Source of the DNA: Brachynemurus nebulosus
Taxonomy: Eukaryota > Arthropoda > Insecta > Neuroptera > Myrmeleontidae
Assembly (NCBI GenBank): GCA_035578155.1
Contig: JAPWDM010000002.1
Coordinates: 34,237,437 to 34,301,436 of the forward strand
Direction of reading: 5' to 3'
DNA: 64,000 bases
The translations under genes were made by a program, and so were the position numbers. How positions within the stretch are numbered: position 1 is the first letter of the stretch; every line of letters begins with the position of its first letter. This document shows, piece by piece, positions 44,808-59,777 of the stretch. Below the pieces are notes generated by a model. The model ran no database searches, was not told the origin of the DNA, and saw only the letters and a list, made by a program, of their open reading frames with translations.

Positions 44808-45345
44808 GTTTTTCGAGAGTTGCTATTTTGATTGCAGAGAAATCCTTGATTTAATCGAAAATTGATTAGATATCGACGGGAGCAACCAATTGCTATAATC
44901 AGGAACTTTATAGCTCTAGTTTTCAAGCTATGATGCAAACTTCATTTGTATTAGAGAGAATGAAACTGAATAAGGTTCTTTTCTTGGATGTAATAAAAAT
45001 GTTAACCGACTAGAACACTGTCGGTTGAAGTAGCCTCAAATTCAGATGCGTGTTTTTACCGCCTAATTGTTAAATTAAAGAAAAATTCAAAAAATAAACA
45101 TGGGTAAAAATTTTTTTTCTTCATTTATGTTTTTAATTGATGCATTAGATCAGTTTTATCGAAAAATTAACATAGTCTCATTTAAAAATCTATAAGTTTG
45201 TATCATACCTCGAAAATCACAAGAGCTATAAAGCTCCTGACGATAGTAACCGGTCACCACCTTCGATATCTACAACTCCTATTTGAACAATTTTTCGATT
45301 AAATCAACGGTTTGGCTGTAATAAAAATGTCAACTCTCGAAAAAC
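44808..45345. mobile_element. repeat C inverted-repeat element, 538 bp
   Basis: GTTTTTCGAGAGTTG at the left and CAACTCTCGAAAAAC at the right end arms of about 140 bp (44808-44945, 45205-45345). Arm words: GCAACCAATTGCTATAATCA, GCTATAAAGCTCCTGA. The centre (44946-45204) contains a hairpin AACCGAC-TAGAACACT-GTCGGTT. A lone arm is at 21289-21440. No target duplication is clear. Confidence 0.75.
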
Positions 45346-45917
45346 TCACGCTGTATTATACATATAGCTAATTGTATTTTTATTTTATAATATTGTATGT
45401 AGTTTAATTTCCAACAATTCAATACACATTACCATACCTACAAGATATTTGTATTAAAAGAAACGAAGGTTCTTAAATTTGAGAGACTAGAATGTTTTTT
45501 AAATGAGCGGTTTTTTTAAAGGAATATTTGAAACTTCAGTTAAAAAGTTCTTACTTCAATCAGAATGTATATCAATGTGTTAATGATGAACACAAAATTA
45601 CTTCTTAGGAATATATAGATATAAGTTTCTAGAAATTATAGATAGTGTTAAATATGGAGCAGAAGTTTGGAGTAATAGATATTTTCAGGGAATGGAAAGA
45701 GTGCAGACGAAGTCATATTTTAAAATTATGTATGAATTAGGTATCATTCACACAGAGTAGTACGTATAACAAATTATAAGAATCAAACCGGCGTATAACA
45801 CCAAATTATAAGAAACGAGACAGAAATTCATCAAATACAAAGTATTATACAATATTATTTCACAAATTGTAAGATATTTATATTATACAAAACAGAAACA
45901 TTATATATTTACTTTTA
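45346..45917. other. no recognisable feature
   Basis: AT-rich; nothing recognised. Confidence 0.5.
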
Positions 45918-45921
45918 TTAA

Positions 45922-47106
45922 GGGGAGGCTTACTTGAGAGTCCTTAAAAATTATATATTTTTCTGGAATTTTTTTCTCAAGAACGGAAGTAAATATCAAT
46001 TTCAAATTTTGTACACATATTTATTAAGTACTAAACTATACAAAAAAAAAACTTTCAAGGAAAAATATAAAAAATTGTCCATTTTATAGATAGTGCAGTG
46101 TGACGATCCGGAAATCCGATGCCTTGTTGGTTGATATCATATAGCGCCGGTAATAAACCACTGAAATCCAACAACAAAAAAGATTTATAAAATATATGAA
46201 GAGTACCGGCACCTATACCTATAATATCAATAAACTGCTGAAAGAAAAAAATGGCGGAGGTGTGAACTTTTGATTACAATTTTTGTCTTATTTTTCGCTC
46301 TTTAAAGGAAAATAAAAAAAAAATAAAAATAAAAAATATTGAAAGTGTATCGGACTTAGATATAGGTGCCGGAGAATTGAATTATCTTGGAAATAAAAAA
46401 TTTAAAAAAAAAGAATCCATCGAATAGTTTTTGAGTTATCGTGTCAACCAGTTCCAAAAATGTGGTTCCGAGCTGGATTCGGTTAATGTGTAAAAATCTT
46501 TTTTTTTAATTATTTTCAACAAAATCACTTTGGGAACATATTCTACCACGGAGTAATGGAGACACAGCAACTATCTCTATCATGAAATCTTCAGTGTGTA
46601 TTTTTGTGTACCTAAGGCTACTAAGCAGTTACTCGCTCAGTGGCCCTCACCGAGTGTAGATCAGTCAAACAACAATGGATTTGATTGTTATGTTGGTTGT
46701 GTTGACATTGTTGCATTCGGACACATAGTGTTGTGGTATTACATATACGTATGCGAAGCAGGGTCACGTGACTGCCCCCTCTGTCACGATTACGTACACA
46801 TACACAGTCTAGCGCGCCAATACAAAGTAAACACCGTGCACGTATATAACAAATTTTCTATCTCTTACTGGTTACACTGATTCCAGTAGTGGAGAGATAC
46901 ATATTGTGCCTCTGTCCTCTGTGGTATTCTACACATAACTTGCTATAAATTTCGGCAAAAAAATCTATTTTTGATCAGATCTCAAGTAAACTCTCCCTTA
47001 AATTACTTTCACAAAATCACTTTGGAAACATACTCTACACATAATTAGCTACCAATTTCTGCAAAAAAAATCGATTTTTTTTAACGACGCTCATGTAAAC
47101 CTCCCC
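45922..47106. mobile_element. TTAA-flanked element with duplicated right end
   Basis: TTAA (45918-45921), then GGGGAGGCTTACTTGAG. On the right CTCATGTAAACCTCCCC, then TTAA (47107-47110). A second right end CTCAAGTAAACTCTCCC-TTAA sits internally at 46981-47001, and the 109 bp between the two ends is a tandem duplicate of the preceding stretch. A 94-codon frame at 46596-46880, less AT-rich than its surroundings, carries no motif I know. piggyBac or Kolobok group. Confidence 0.75.
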
Positions 47107-47110
47107 TTAA

Positions 47111-47569
47111 TAACAACATTTACAAAACTACGAAGCAATATTTAAAGTCAGTAGTTGTATTAATTCAGTCGGTATAACGGTGCCGTTGTTCTTCGTTGGT
47201 ATACTCCCTTTTTACTCTTCTTGCCTTCTGTTGCTGGTTTCGCAGACATTAAACGCACTAAAATAACTGACTTTTTTACCATGACGATATAAAATACAGT
47301 CAGGAAACTTACAAAGCGGAAGTTTGCCCAATAAATAATAAAAATTTAACTAGACTACCCAAATAAAGGGTGTGTTGTTTAATGAGGGCTACATAGACTT
47401 CCGTAGAAGTCCGCAGAATCCCCGACTCTGTAATTCATATTCTATGTACATATTTTATAAACAAGAATAATGACAAAATCTTCAATTCAATCAAAGTATA
47501 CCTAGTTCATTATACAAATTTGGAAAGTAAAATTCATCATGTATTTCTTTACTTATTAAATTATATAGG
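47111..47569. other. no recognisable feature
   Basis: Nothing recognised. Confidence 0.5.
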
Positions 47570-47571
47570 TA

Positions 47572-47782
47572 ACGTAAAAGCCCCCATTATGGAACAGTAT
47601 CTAATACTGGAACAGTTTTGACATTTGCATATTTATTTCTTTAATTAAGTAAGGAAACATTAATTGCGAGGTGAATTTAAATTGAAAAACAACCATTCTA
47701 TTAATAATAATTTTTGTTATCAGACGTTTTTTTCAGAAATAACTTCATTAATATGTAAATGTCAAAACTGTTCCTTTTACGT
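47572..47782. mobile_element. 211-bp MITE, TA flanks
   Basis: TA (47570-47571) ACGTAAAAG ... GGAACAGTTTTGACATTT at the left and AAATGTCAAAACTGTTCC-TTTTACGT TA (47783-47784) at the right. The left arm contains 28 extra bases (47581-47608) that repeat a GGAACAGT word, so it was enlarged after insertion or by duplication. Confidence 0.65.
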
Positions 47783-47980
47783 TAAACAAAGAATTAGCCA
47801 GATCGAGATAACTATGGGACAAGTACGTGTTAGTTTTTACATCGGCAGCATACTGTCGCATTCTTAAAGCCCTAATAATATGTTTGAGATATGCGAAGAT
47901 GAAGCGAAAGAAACATTATTCAACTTTTTATTTGGATGCTTATGCTTGCCTAGAAGGAAATACTTTGTATAAATATTTCA

Positions 47981-48854
47981 GGGGGACCACTAGTGTGACA
48001 TTTTGAAACAAAGAGAACAATTTTTTTGCATGTTTCGATAGTCCATACCTTTAAAATAACACACTAAAATTTTAAGTGCATATCTCGAATAATTTTTGAG
48101 CTACAGCCATCTGAAGAGCGGTTTCTGATTTTCATTGTTAACTTTGAGGTATTGGGAAATGTATGAAGGTTTATAGTTCGGGAGTTGCTGGACGTGGCTG
48201 CCAGTCACATGTTGTGGACCAGCTAGACTCTGGCACATTTAAACGACTCATTTAGTTTTACTATGACCGTTATAGTGAGTAATCGTAAATAGTTGTCGTA
48301 AAAATTCTCAGTGATTAAAACTAAAAGGTAACGTAAAGAAAAACTACATTTTCCAAATTTGCTGCAGTTATAACTCGAAGCAAATCATCCGATCGATTTG
48401 ATTCTTATTGCAGCTTCTTTTATATATATTTCTTCGTGCCATGAACCTCCAGTTTTCCAATCGAATTAAAAATGTAATTTTTGCAGACCAAAAATAATCA
48501 AATTTTCGCCCAAAATTTGAAACTTTTTTTTTAAAAACTCCGCCAACTTTTTTTTTCGATTGAGGTTTACTGCACGGGCAATATATTCTAGTTTAATAGA
48601 CTTTTTGGTTTTTTTAATTTCAGGCACTGTGAAGGTTGCTATCACTGCAGCAGTGGGGGAACTTTTTTTTGGAGCCTTGGGAGATCGCGAATAACTCACT
48701 GAATTTTAAATTTTTTGGTCCAAAAATTTTATCATGCATTTATTACATATCAACGAATATATCCTTAAAATATTAAAACATTCGATACAGTAGTTTTCTT
48801 TAAAAAAAATCCCAAAAATTACCTTTTTTCTGGCGGTCACACTAGTGGTCCCCC
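47981..48854. mobile_element. TTAA-type (piggyBac-like) element, copy 2
   Basis: The ends GGGGGACCACTAGTGTGAC and GTCACACTAGTGGTCCCCC are 19-bp perfect inverted repeats. Flanks TTCA (47977-47980) and TTAG (48855-48858) are each one change from TTAA. Shares both ends with copy 1 at 5867-8589. The 3' third carries the conserved small minus-strand frame 48466-48699. Non-autonomous. Confidence 0.82.
48466..48699 (-). pseudogene. short frame shared with 8236-8421
   Basis: 77 codons including KKSSPTAAVIATFTVPEI and IKLEYIARAVNLNRKKK. The relative in copy 1 differs at scattered residues and ends sooner. Function unknown. Possibly what remains of the element's protein. Confidence 0.2.
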
Positions 48855-48858
48855 TTAG

Positions 48859-49326
48859 ACTGAACTGACAATAAGATTCTAGGCTAAATGTGCTTTTCTG
48901 AGTGAACATAAATATATCAACAAAATAATTGATATAAGTAATTAGGTAATATTTGCACTGATTTGTGATAACACATGCGTACATTCTAAATGAACTTTAA
49001 CTGTTCTTAGTTCATATTAATGACAACCAAATCGTATTCAACCTTACAGCCTCATCAAGTTTTATTTTTACGCATCATATTTATATATTTTTCAAATGTT
49101 GCTCTGTTGTGCTCTTTTGTAATAGAATTTTCCAAAAGCAAAATATATTAGTAAGAATACCTTTTATAGAAAAACTTTAGAATGAATCTAATTTGGGGCG
49201 ATTGGTAGACGTCATCAATTATTATTTTACCGAGAATCTTAATGAAGTGTCTGTATCAATTTTCAGCTTAGTCGGACGTATTTTTAGTCTTTGGATATTT
49301 ATTCAGATTTACAAAACACATTCGTA
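48859..49326. other. no recognisable feature
   Basis: AT-rich; nothing recognised. Confidence 0.5.
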
Positions 49327-50399
49327 TGCACAGTGAAAAAATTTGTGTTCTACGTAAAAAAAAAACCAGTGGTTAAAATTTTTGTGTTAAATAAGTAACC
49401 CAATTCTGTGTTAATGTAACATTTAATGTTTGTGTTAAATGAAAATATTAACAAAAATTTTGATTTAACAGAATAAAAATGTTAATCTGATTTGAACAAA
49501 AAAAAAAAAAAAAGAAAATTCGTTAAGTGCGTGTTTTTGACACGCACTAAGTAATGTCACCTCCGTGAAAGTGTTAATTTATGATTTTTTGTTAACTCTA
49601 TAGTTGTTAACTCTACAGCCCTCTTGCGTTTATTTATTATGGATGTACAACTCTATAATTATTCAATATGGATATACAACTCTATAATAATGTTTCCCCC
49701 ACTATGATCACACAACGATATTAATATGTCATCCTTCGATGACATAAAAAGTAACAATATTTGTGTAAAATGGGTAGAATGTCTATATAAGTACACTTGC
49801 TTGTGAATTTCCAACACCAAAAAATTGGTTTTGCGCGCACTTACTGCTTTAGTTGTGACGGGGGTAATGGTAACTGGTAGCATCTGTATAGCATCATTGC
49901 CAATCATTGGACATTGGGCGCATTGTGCGTTCAACAGAAACATATGTGTATGTATAGAAGACAAAAATATTTCAAAATCAAAAGCGTATTTCTAAAGCTA
50001 CATTTGTTTTAATAATATAGATAAAATATTAATTAGGTAAGTTAATTAAAAATATTATAGATTGAATTTTTTTCTTTGTTTGCAAAATTTACTTCAATTA
50101 ATTAAAAAATTATCGAAGATCAGGTAAAGAAGGAAGAGTAGTCGTTCTATTTTGTGTTCCACATTCAGTTTGACAACGATCTTCACAATTTTTGGGTATT
50201 TTTTCAACATTATTTTCATCATAGCACAACTTTGTAGAAATATTAAATAAAAAAGTTTAAGTACTGAAAAATTATTTTTTGCTATTTTCTTTCATTTACA
50301 TAATAAATAAATAAAATACCCCTGTCGCAGCATCTGCATAACATAGCGAATTTCCAAATCTTGGGCACTGGCGGATCTCATCTAAGACCTGTACCTATT

Positions 50400-52310
<1,911 letters not shown>

Positions 52311-52879
52311 TTTCCGTGCATACATAATATGTACATTATACATATTTTGTTTTTTTTCATATATTTAATAATATTATATCATAACATAATCTTCAGTTTC
52401 TTGTTTACTTAAAAATTCAATAAAAAAAAAATAAAATTCTTCATTACATTAGCTTAGAAAATCTGTTTAATTTACATTTTTTAACATGGGATAGAACCAT
52501 GCTAATTATAATGCAATAAATGAGAAACAAAACTCTATACATGTATGTGTGTTATATCAAATATATGTGAATAGTTTTCACTTGTTCTCACAAAATTCTT
52601 TAATAAAAAAGTGAAATATTTTTATACTTAATAAAGAACTGAGATATAAATATAAATTACTTATTAGACTAACAAAGAAAGAATAAAAGTGAAAATTTAC
52701 ATTTTCTCGAAAAATACTTAAAATAGAAAGAAAATTATAAGAATATTTTCTTCATAATTTTTTTTTTCCTTTTCAACGATGTAAAAATTGAACTGCCTTA
52801 TGATAGGATCGAATGATAAAAAATGGCCAGAAAACCTACTTCTGGGCATCCGACGTGTCTGGCTAACGAACTTAGCCGA

Positions 52880-52951
52880 GCGAATTCAGAATCCAGTCCG
52901 CACACAAAATTTCATAAGCATTAGACGTTTCGTTCGAGAGTTATCGTGGCG

Positions 52952-52994
<43 letters not shown>
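52880..52994. repeat. insect-type repeat tail with (TA)n
   Basis: GCATTAGACGTTTCGTTCGAG, preceded by AAAATTTCATAA and followed by AGTTATCGTGGCGACACATA, leads into (TA)n at 52955-52994. This is similar in style to repeat A and to 11430-11624. Confidence 0.5.
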
Positions 52995-52997
<3 letters not shown>

Positions 52998-53397
52998 TTT
53001 AGTGAATATCATTTTCGTATTCTAGGGACCTCAAAACAGATTTCTGCCATAGTCCCGGACTCAGATTGCGTCATGACACCTACTGTAATAGCTGAATTTC
53101 GAGTTTTCGAAATTCGCTAAAAAATACTAACTTAAAAAAAGTGTCAGAGTATACCAACCCATTTATTGAGTAAACTTCTACATGTTAAGTCAGTTAATTT
53201 TACACATCATTGCAGTAAAATTAGTAATTGTCTAAATTAACACAAAATGTATGTCCTTTTGTGTGTTAAATTATTGACACAAATCTTGTGTAAAGATTTG
53301 ACACATATGCTTTGTGTTAAAATAACACAAAAAATTGAGTGGACCCTTCTGGACATGTGAAATGTGTTAATTTTAACACAAATTTTTTGACTGTGTG

Positions 53398-54179
<782 letters not shown>

Positions 54180-55830
54180 TTTCCCGCTACCTTTTAATAT
54201 GTGTAGGGCCCCCCTATGGAAGTTCAGCGATCAAATTTGGTCAATGGGGCTCATTCCGATGCACAACAATACTATCAAAGTGGGGTCAAATTTTGGGCAA
54301 ATTTCGGATCCGACCCAACCCTTAAGGGGGTGGCGGGGGCGGAAAAGCAATAAACCATTTCTAGACCGGTTGGAAATAATGTTTCGGTCAATTATCTACA
54401 ACATATCCAAAATTCAGCTTCCTAGGATGATTTGGTGGGAGTAGAGGGGGAAAAAACGATTTTCGCTGGATCTAACAAGCCCCCAGCCCCCCAGAATTAA
54501 CGTAGAGTGTTGAAATTTGGTGTGTTGATAGAGTTCATACCTAGGTTGTGCTTTTTGAAGATTTTAATATTTTACCCTCACCCCCATCATTTTTAAGCTA
54601 CAATTTCATGCTTTTTTGACGTTTTCGAAGTTTTTTACCACTCGCACAGGTCACCCAAATACACCTAGAAGGCTGAAATTTTGTATTCGGATTGAGTTAG
54701 TATCAAGGGGCTGCCTTTTGGGGGTCTCGACTTTTAACCCTTACCCCCACCATTTTTATACCAAAAAGAACATGATTTTTCTTGTTTTTTAACAGTTTCG
54801 TTCAGGTCAAAATCTCCCCAAATAAACCTAGAAGGCTGAAATTTTGTGTACAGGTTAAGCTAATAGCCAGGCACTTCTTTTTGGAGGTTTTAACTTTTAA
54901 CCCTTACCCCACGATTTTTACGCCAATATTTCCTTAATTTTTTCGCTTGTTTTCTAACACGTCTAGAGACACTCTAAGGAAACCTAGAGGGCTGAAATTT
55001 TGTACGTGTATTCAGTTAGTATCCAGCTAGTACCTTTTAGGGCGTCCACATTACTTTCCCCCCCACTTCTCCCATTTTTACATCGGAATTCAATGCTATT
55101 GTGTTTTAAATGCATTATTTTTATTCTAAATACAAGTAGGCGAATAGTAATTTTAAAAAATTTAAAAAAAGTGAACTTACTTTTATAACAAATGAAATAC
55201 ATATACCTCTTTTTGCAGATAAAATTGATCATGAGTTTTCGATAAAAGATTAAATAATTCTTATATTCGAAACAAATCGATCTTCTATTCTTTTCTAAAA
55301 ATAAACTGCAAATTTAAAATTTACATAAATGCAATAATAAAAGAGATAAAACCAAGAAAACGGAAATTATTTAAATTCAAAGTTACGAAGCATGGTTAAA
55401 TTTAACTGAAATAGACCATACATATTAAGTAATTTAAAAATGTTATTAAAGTCACTGTTTATTTATAAATTAGGAATTTTGGATTTTTATTATTTATAAA
55501 ACAGAAATTTTGGATTTTTTTGGAAAGAAAAAATATCTTCATAAAGGCCTTCCAGTTTACTATTTAAGTTCCTTTTTTAATATTTAAAAATAAAACACAA
55601 AGGGAATTGGCGGATAAGCATGGGTAGGAATTGAAATTTACTGAGATTCAGCCCTTAAAAACTTAAAACCTTTTTTTTAAAGCCCCGATCAACCGGACAC
55701 TCATCATCAGTTTTGAGACCACCAAAATGACAAATCGCTTGTAGACTTTTAATCACATTTCGCTTGTAGACATTCAATACCGAAGATGAAGGGAAAAATT
55801 CGACTTCCGTGATGGGGCCGCGCTGCTCAC
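54180..55830 (-). repeat. repeat A, copy 2
   Basis: Reverse of 5941-7304. It starts at GGCCCCATCACGGAAG (complement, near 55820) and ends in the TA tract. It keeps four full internal units (near 54510, 54672, 54835, 54990) with AGGCTGAAATTTTGT words. It is interrupted by a 213-bp insertion at 55205-55417. Non-coding. Confidence 0.85.
55205..55417. mobile_element. 213-bp insertion in repeat A copy 2
   Basis: ATACATAT stands on both sides (55197-55204, 55418-55425). Copy 1 has a single such site near 6394-6405, so this is an insertion with an apparent 8-bp duplication. The right part contains CGAAGCATGGTTAAATTTAA, also present at 7972. No terminal inverted repeat is obvious. Class unknown. Confidence 0.6.
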
Positions 55831-58675
55831 AGTGTTTTTTTCAATTACAGCCCAATCTATAGTAATTTTATGCATTTCCCTCACATTTACGATTTATGTA
55901 TATAAATCATATATTTAATTTGGTTATTAAATAGTCGCAATATATAGACTGATATGAACTTACTTTTAAACTACGATATAGCAAAAAGGGAAGGAAAGCT
56001 GGGAAAACATGGCCCACGGCTGCAAAAATCTTAAGTTAGAGAGTAATGTTAAATGAGACTCTACAACCATTGTCTGAAATTTAAAAAAAGTCGTCAAGTG
56101 CGTGTCGGGCACGCATTATAACAGTTACGTGGTCAATCGCTAATATTTCACAATTTTTAGGATCAAATGTAGGAAATTGAATAGTACATATCGACGGCTT
56201 ACTGCTAGAACCACGTATGTCGATTTTTCACTGTTTTGAGATAATTAGATATAAATGTTCAGAATCATCTTATACTGATCATAGGCTAATAAAAATTTCC
56301 TTTTATTTATCCGAATGAAAGTTATTTAACAATAACAAAGCCTCGTATCTCCAAATTTCAAATTATGTTATAATTTAATGGTATGTTACCATACGAGGGT
56401 CGGTATAGAAGTGCTCAGTCGTTTAGTCGAATTTTTCACAGAAAAAATTAGAATGTATACAGTCTATACGATAAGAACGGGATGAGGCGAGAATAGAGGC
56501 GCTATCCGTTTTCGGACCCGTAGAACACGATTCTGAAGAAAAAAATGTCATATCTTTACGTCGCCAATAAGTGGCACAACAGTTTAGTTTTAAAAACACA
56601 CCACTTGGCTGTTCTAGCCTTCTTTTTTTTCTCATTATGTAACGAAGTACCTTTCTACACCAATCAACAACTCCTCCGGAACCTGAACGTACCCCACGTC
56701 AATTAAAATCACATTAAACAATAGACACAAAAAAAAATAAAAAAAAATACTTCAACAAAAAATAATAGCAAAACACAAAAAAAAAAAAACATTATATTTC
56801 TCTTAACATGTATTTAAAATGTATTTCGCATTCGAATTATAAACAGTAAAAATAGTTTACACTAATATTTTATGAACTGTCAAAATGACATTTGTCAAGA
56901 GGCGCCAAAATACGAAAAATCATGTTGAGCTAATAAAAATTAAAATTAAAATTATCAAAACTCAGTAGGAGATGCGCGAGTGAGTAAATGGCAGGTTAAA
57001 TTAGAAAAAGACGGAACATCAATGACCTGCTCACGAGTAACCAAAAATTGACTCGAAAAAAAATTCACTTTTAATATAGCTTTGCCATAAGCAAGTTCGA
57101 GTTACGTTCTTATATAATAATCTAACAATTACCTTAAAATTCTAAAATGTTCCGGAATGTTGCATAATCAATTCAAGTTATTGTGTTAAATTATATCTCA
57201 AATATTTTAATTTGGTGAAAAATCTTGAACTCGTTGTATCAAATCAACCGCGAATCCACTAGCGTTGTAATCAGGTATGACACTGGTCATACCTGAACGT
57301 TCCGAATTTCAGTTATCAAAAAACTAGGTGTTTTTCTTGGTTCCGCCTTACTGAAACTTTATCGTTGTGTGATTCATTTACTTTTAATAAATTATTAGTT
57401 TTTAAGGAAAATAATGGGGCGCTAATCATCATTGTAAAAGCCGATTTTCATATTTTTTGCAATTTTGTCACTGTCAATTAAATTACCATACGTGCATTAG
57501 CGATAACTTAGTTACCGACTCAGACAGTTGCCATTTTCTCATTCATCCCGTTGTCACATGACCCCCGAACTGATGGTCGTCGCCATTTTGGGCACGATTT
57601 TTTCAGCAACAGATGTTTCGTATTTTGGCCAAACTGTTAATTAATTTATTGTTTTTTTTTTGCAATTATTATCTCCAAACCTTTTTTGAGCTCATTGCAT
57701 TTGATTGGTCTGCCCGTCTCTGAATTTTCACCGAACTCTTACCGGCGAATTTTCCGCCCTTTTTTGAATTGGTCCATCCAGGCGTTACTCTGGAATTCTC
57801 GCAATTCGGGATTTCTCCAGTTCATAACGTGAAACCTTATGGCATCCTTCCATTTACTGTACAAAGCAAAATAGAGAAGGCTTAGTTAGATTATAATATT
57901 ATAATTGTAGTAATAGGTAGTTTAAATAGTCGTAAGTTTGGTTAATGTATTAAGTTAGGTAATTCGTTTTTATTTATTTAATGTAAATAAATTGTTAAAA
58001 GGAAAATCCGAAAATTTTATTAATTCACCTACCTTATAGTTTCACACCATATTTTCAGCAAGGCATCTGCAATAATACCGCCCCAAATCAGGATTATCAT
58101 CCAATTTTTACACACTTCGAAAATTAAGAACGTCACGTTACGAACCATATTGGCGAATGAGTCCACAAACAATCAGCGCGTTGATTTTGGCCGAGCGCCA
58201 AATTTTGAATTCACCACGAGTATCTAACAACAGCGGTACGCTTAAAGTTATATACCCAAAGGGAGCTAGACATCTAAACTGTTAAGATCGTCGACCCTAA
58301 CACTTAAAAGAGGGAAATAGGGCTCACACTACAAATAAAAGCTTCCACTGTTTATTTAAGATCGTTTTATTTCTTTATTTAAATAGGCCTACTTCGCCTC
58401 AGGTAATATACAACAAGTATTAAGCTAATTATGCAATTGACATAACATATGTATTTTGTCGAAAAAAATACGAGCGTTTATCATCATTCAATATAACAAA
58501 GTAATAATAGGTATATTCTGAAAATGTAAAAAAAAATCGATTTTTTGAAAATTCTAACTAGGTATAACCCCTTAAAGTACAAAAAAATGATTTATGCTAG
58601 TACATACACATCTTATTTTCGATAGAAAGGCTGTAGATATATAAATAATGAAACATCAAACAATCAAACATCACT
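55831..58675. other. 2.8 kb, no recognisable gene
   Basis: AT-rich up to about 57200, then a less AT-rich stretch (57260-58310) without long frames, which could be an eroded LTR or regulatory DNA. AAGTGCGTG-TCGGG-CACGCATT at 56096-56117 is a hairpin similar to the one at 49525. The 70-codon minus frame at 56423-56635 has no familiar motif. Confidence 0.35.
57271..57296. promoter_or_regulatory. perfect 11-bp-stem palindrome
   Basis: TCAGGTATGAC-ACTG-GTCATACCTGA. Two inverted half-sites with a 4-base spacer could bind a dimeric factor or form a hairpin. There is no gene next to it to support a regulatory role. Confidence 0.25.
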
Positions 58676-59091
58676 TTAACCCCTTAACTACCGAATGTAT
58701 TTTGTCGGTAGACTACTAGTGGTACTTACAAGTACCAGTAACTTTATTAACATATTTAAAATATATCTATTAGATTTTATACAAAAAACTTTTAAACACT
58801 TAAAAGTAGAATCATTTAACATATTATTTCTGAAATTTTTAATAGTATTGTATGTACTAGCTACACATAAATAAAATTCAAACTTGTTAGGGGCACAAAT
58901 GTAAAAAAGTTATTGTACTAACGTTTTTTTAATTGTTATTATTTGATAATTTGGCGATACTGTTGCCGTTTTTTGTGTTATTCTGTTAAAATATGGTTTG
59001 TTATTTTTAAGTATATCAAGAGTAACAAAATTGACAACTTAATTTTTAAAATTTTAACAAAAATACAAAGTGGACTGGTAAGTACCACTAA

Positions 59092-59286
59092 GTGTTTTAT
59101 ACACCAATTTTTATTGCTTTTAACAATGTGAAACCGAAATTGTATTTTAGAGATAGACAACAATCACAAAGATGCGAAATTTGCCGTGCATTAGGTCTCT
59201 ACTCAATATCATTTTCTAAATGGGTAGCATATGAAGTATACTTCTGTTATAATAAAGAAAAAACCGTTTTCTACATTATCATGTAA
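59092..59286 (+). pseudogene. possible piggyBac C-terminal remnant
   Basis: The frame contains VKPKLYFRDRQQSQRCEICR and then ALGLY. piggyBac transposases end in a cysteine-rich domain that starts with an R-C-x-x-C motif after a basic stretch, which RQQSQRCEIC recalls. The remaining cysteine pairs of that domain are not present. Position near the right half of a TTAA element agrees, but the evidence is thin. Confidence 0.25.
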
Positions 59287-59337
59287 AATATTTTTTTTTT
59301 CCTTTGAGTTCTACTGAATTAATTTATATAATATTCA

Positions 59338-59515
59338 CTGATTTGAGCATTACTTTATGGTATTCCATATTTGTAAATAACAGAACAATTTTATTTGAAA
59401 ATGAGTAATTAAGCTCAAAAAAATTATCACAATTAAGAAAATGAAGTGGTATTTTTTGCTAGGTAAAATGTTTGTTCTATTATTTAATTTTTAGAATTTA
59501 GATTAATGAAAAATT
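59338..59515. repeat. diverged relative of the 7.6-kb hairpin repeat
   Basis: Shares ATTACTTTATGGTATTCCAT and ATTTGTAAATAA, and AGTGGTATTTTTTGCTAGG-TAAAAT on the other side. The arms are less complementary than at 7579-7744. Confidence 0.55.
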
Positions 59516-59777
59516 AAATGTTAAACATTAATATAAATAAACTGAATTCGGAAAAACTATCGTGTTTATTTACTCTAGTGGTACTTTGGAGTCCAAAATT
59601 TTTTTTTTCCCATAAATTAAGTTTTTTCTCGTATTTAACTTATGATATAGATAAAATGATGTATTTAAATCCCAATAATGTACGACTTCAAGGAAAATTT
59701 AAACAGTACATATTTCTGGTATTTTTCGTGCAGAAAAAAACTGGACTTGTAAGTACCACTAGTAGCGAAAGGGTTAA

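Larger units (their letters stand above)
58680..59773. mobile_element. piggyBac-like element, 1.09 kb, TTAA flanks
   Basis: TTAA (58676-58679), then CCCCTTAACTACCG. On the right CGAAAGGG, then TTAA (59774-59777). The motif TAGTGGTACTTACAAGTACC near the left end is matched inversely by CTTGTAAGTACCACTAGTAG near the right end, and a third copy GGTAAGTACCACTA lies at 59080. A stretch 59338-59515 is a diverged relative of 7560-7745. A weak coding remnant lies at 59092-59286. Confidence 0.8.

Noticed and set aside
46596..46880. 94-codon frame with several cysteines
   Set aside because: Cysteine spacing fits no zinc finger I know, and it sits inside a TTAA element. Kept only as a note in that entry.
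52788..53120. 110-codon frame
   Set aside because: Runs through a repeat tail and a TA tract inside the TIR element. No domain.
57260..58310. Possible LTR of a BEL/Pao or Gypsy element
   Set aside because: Less AT-rich than its neighbours, with an AATAAA, but no second LTR, primer-binding site or coding neighbour.
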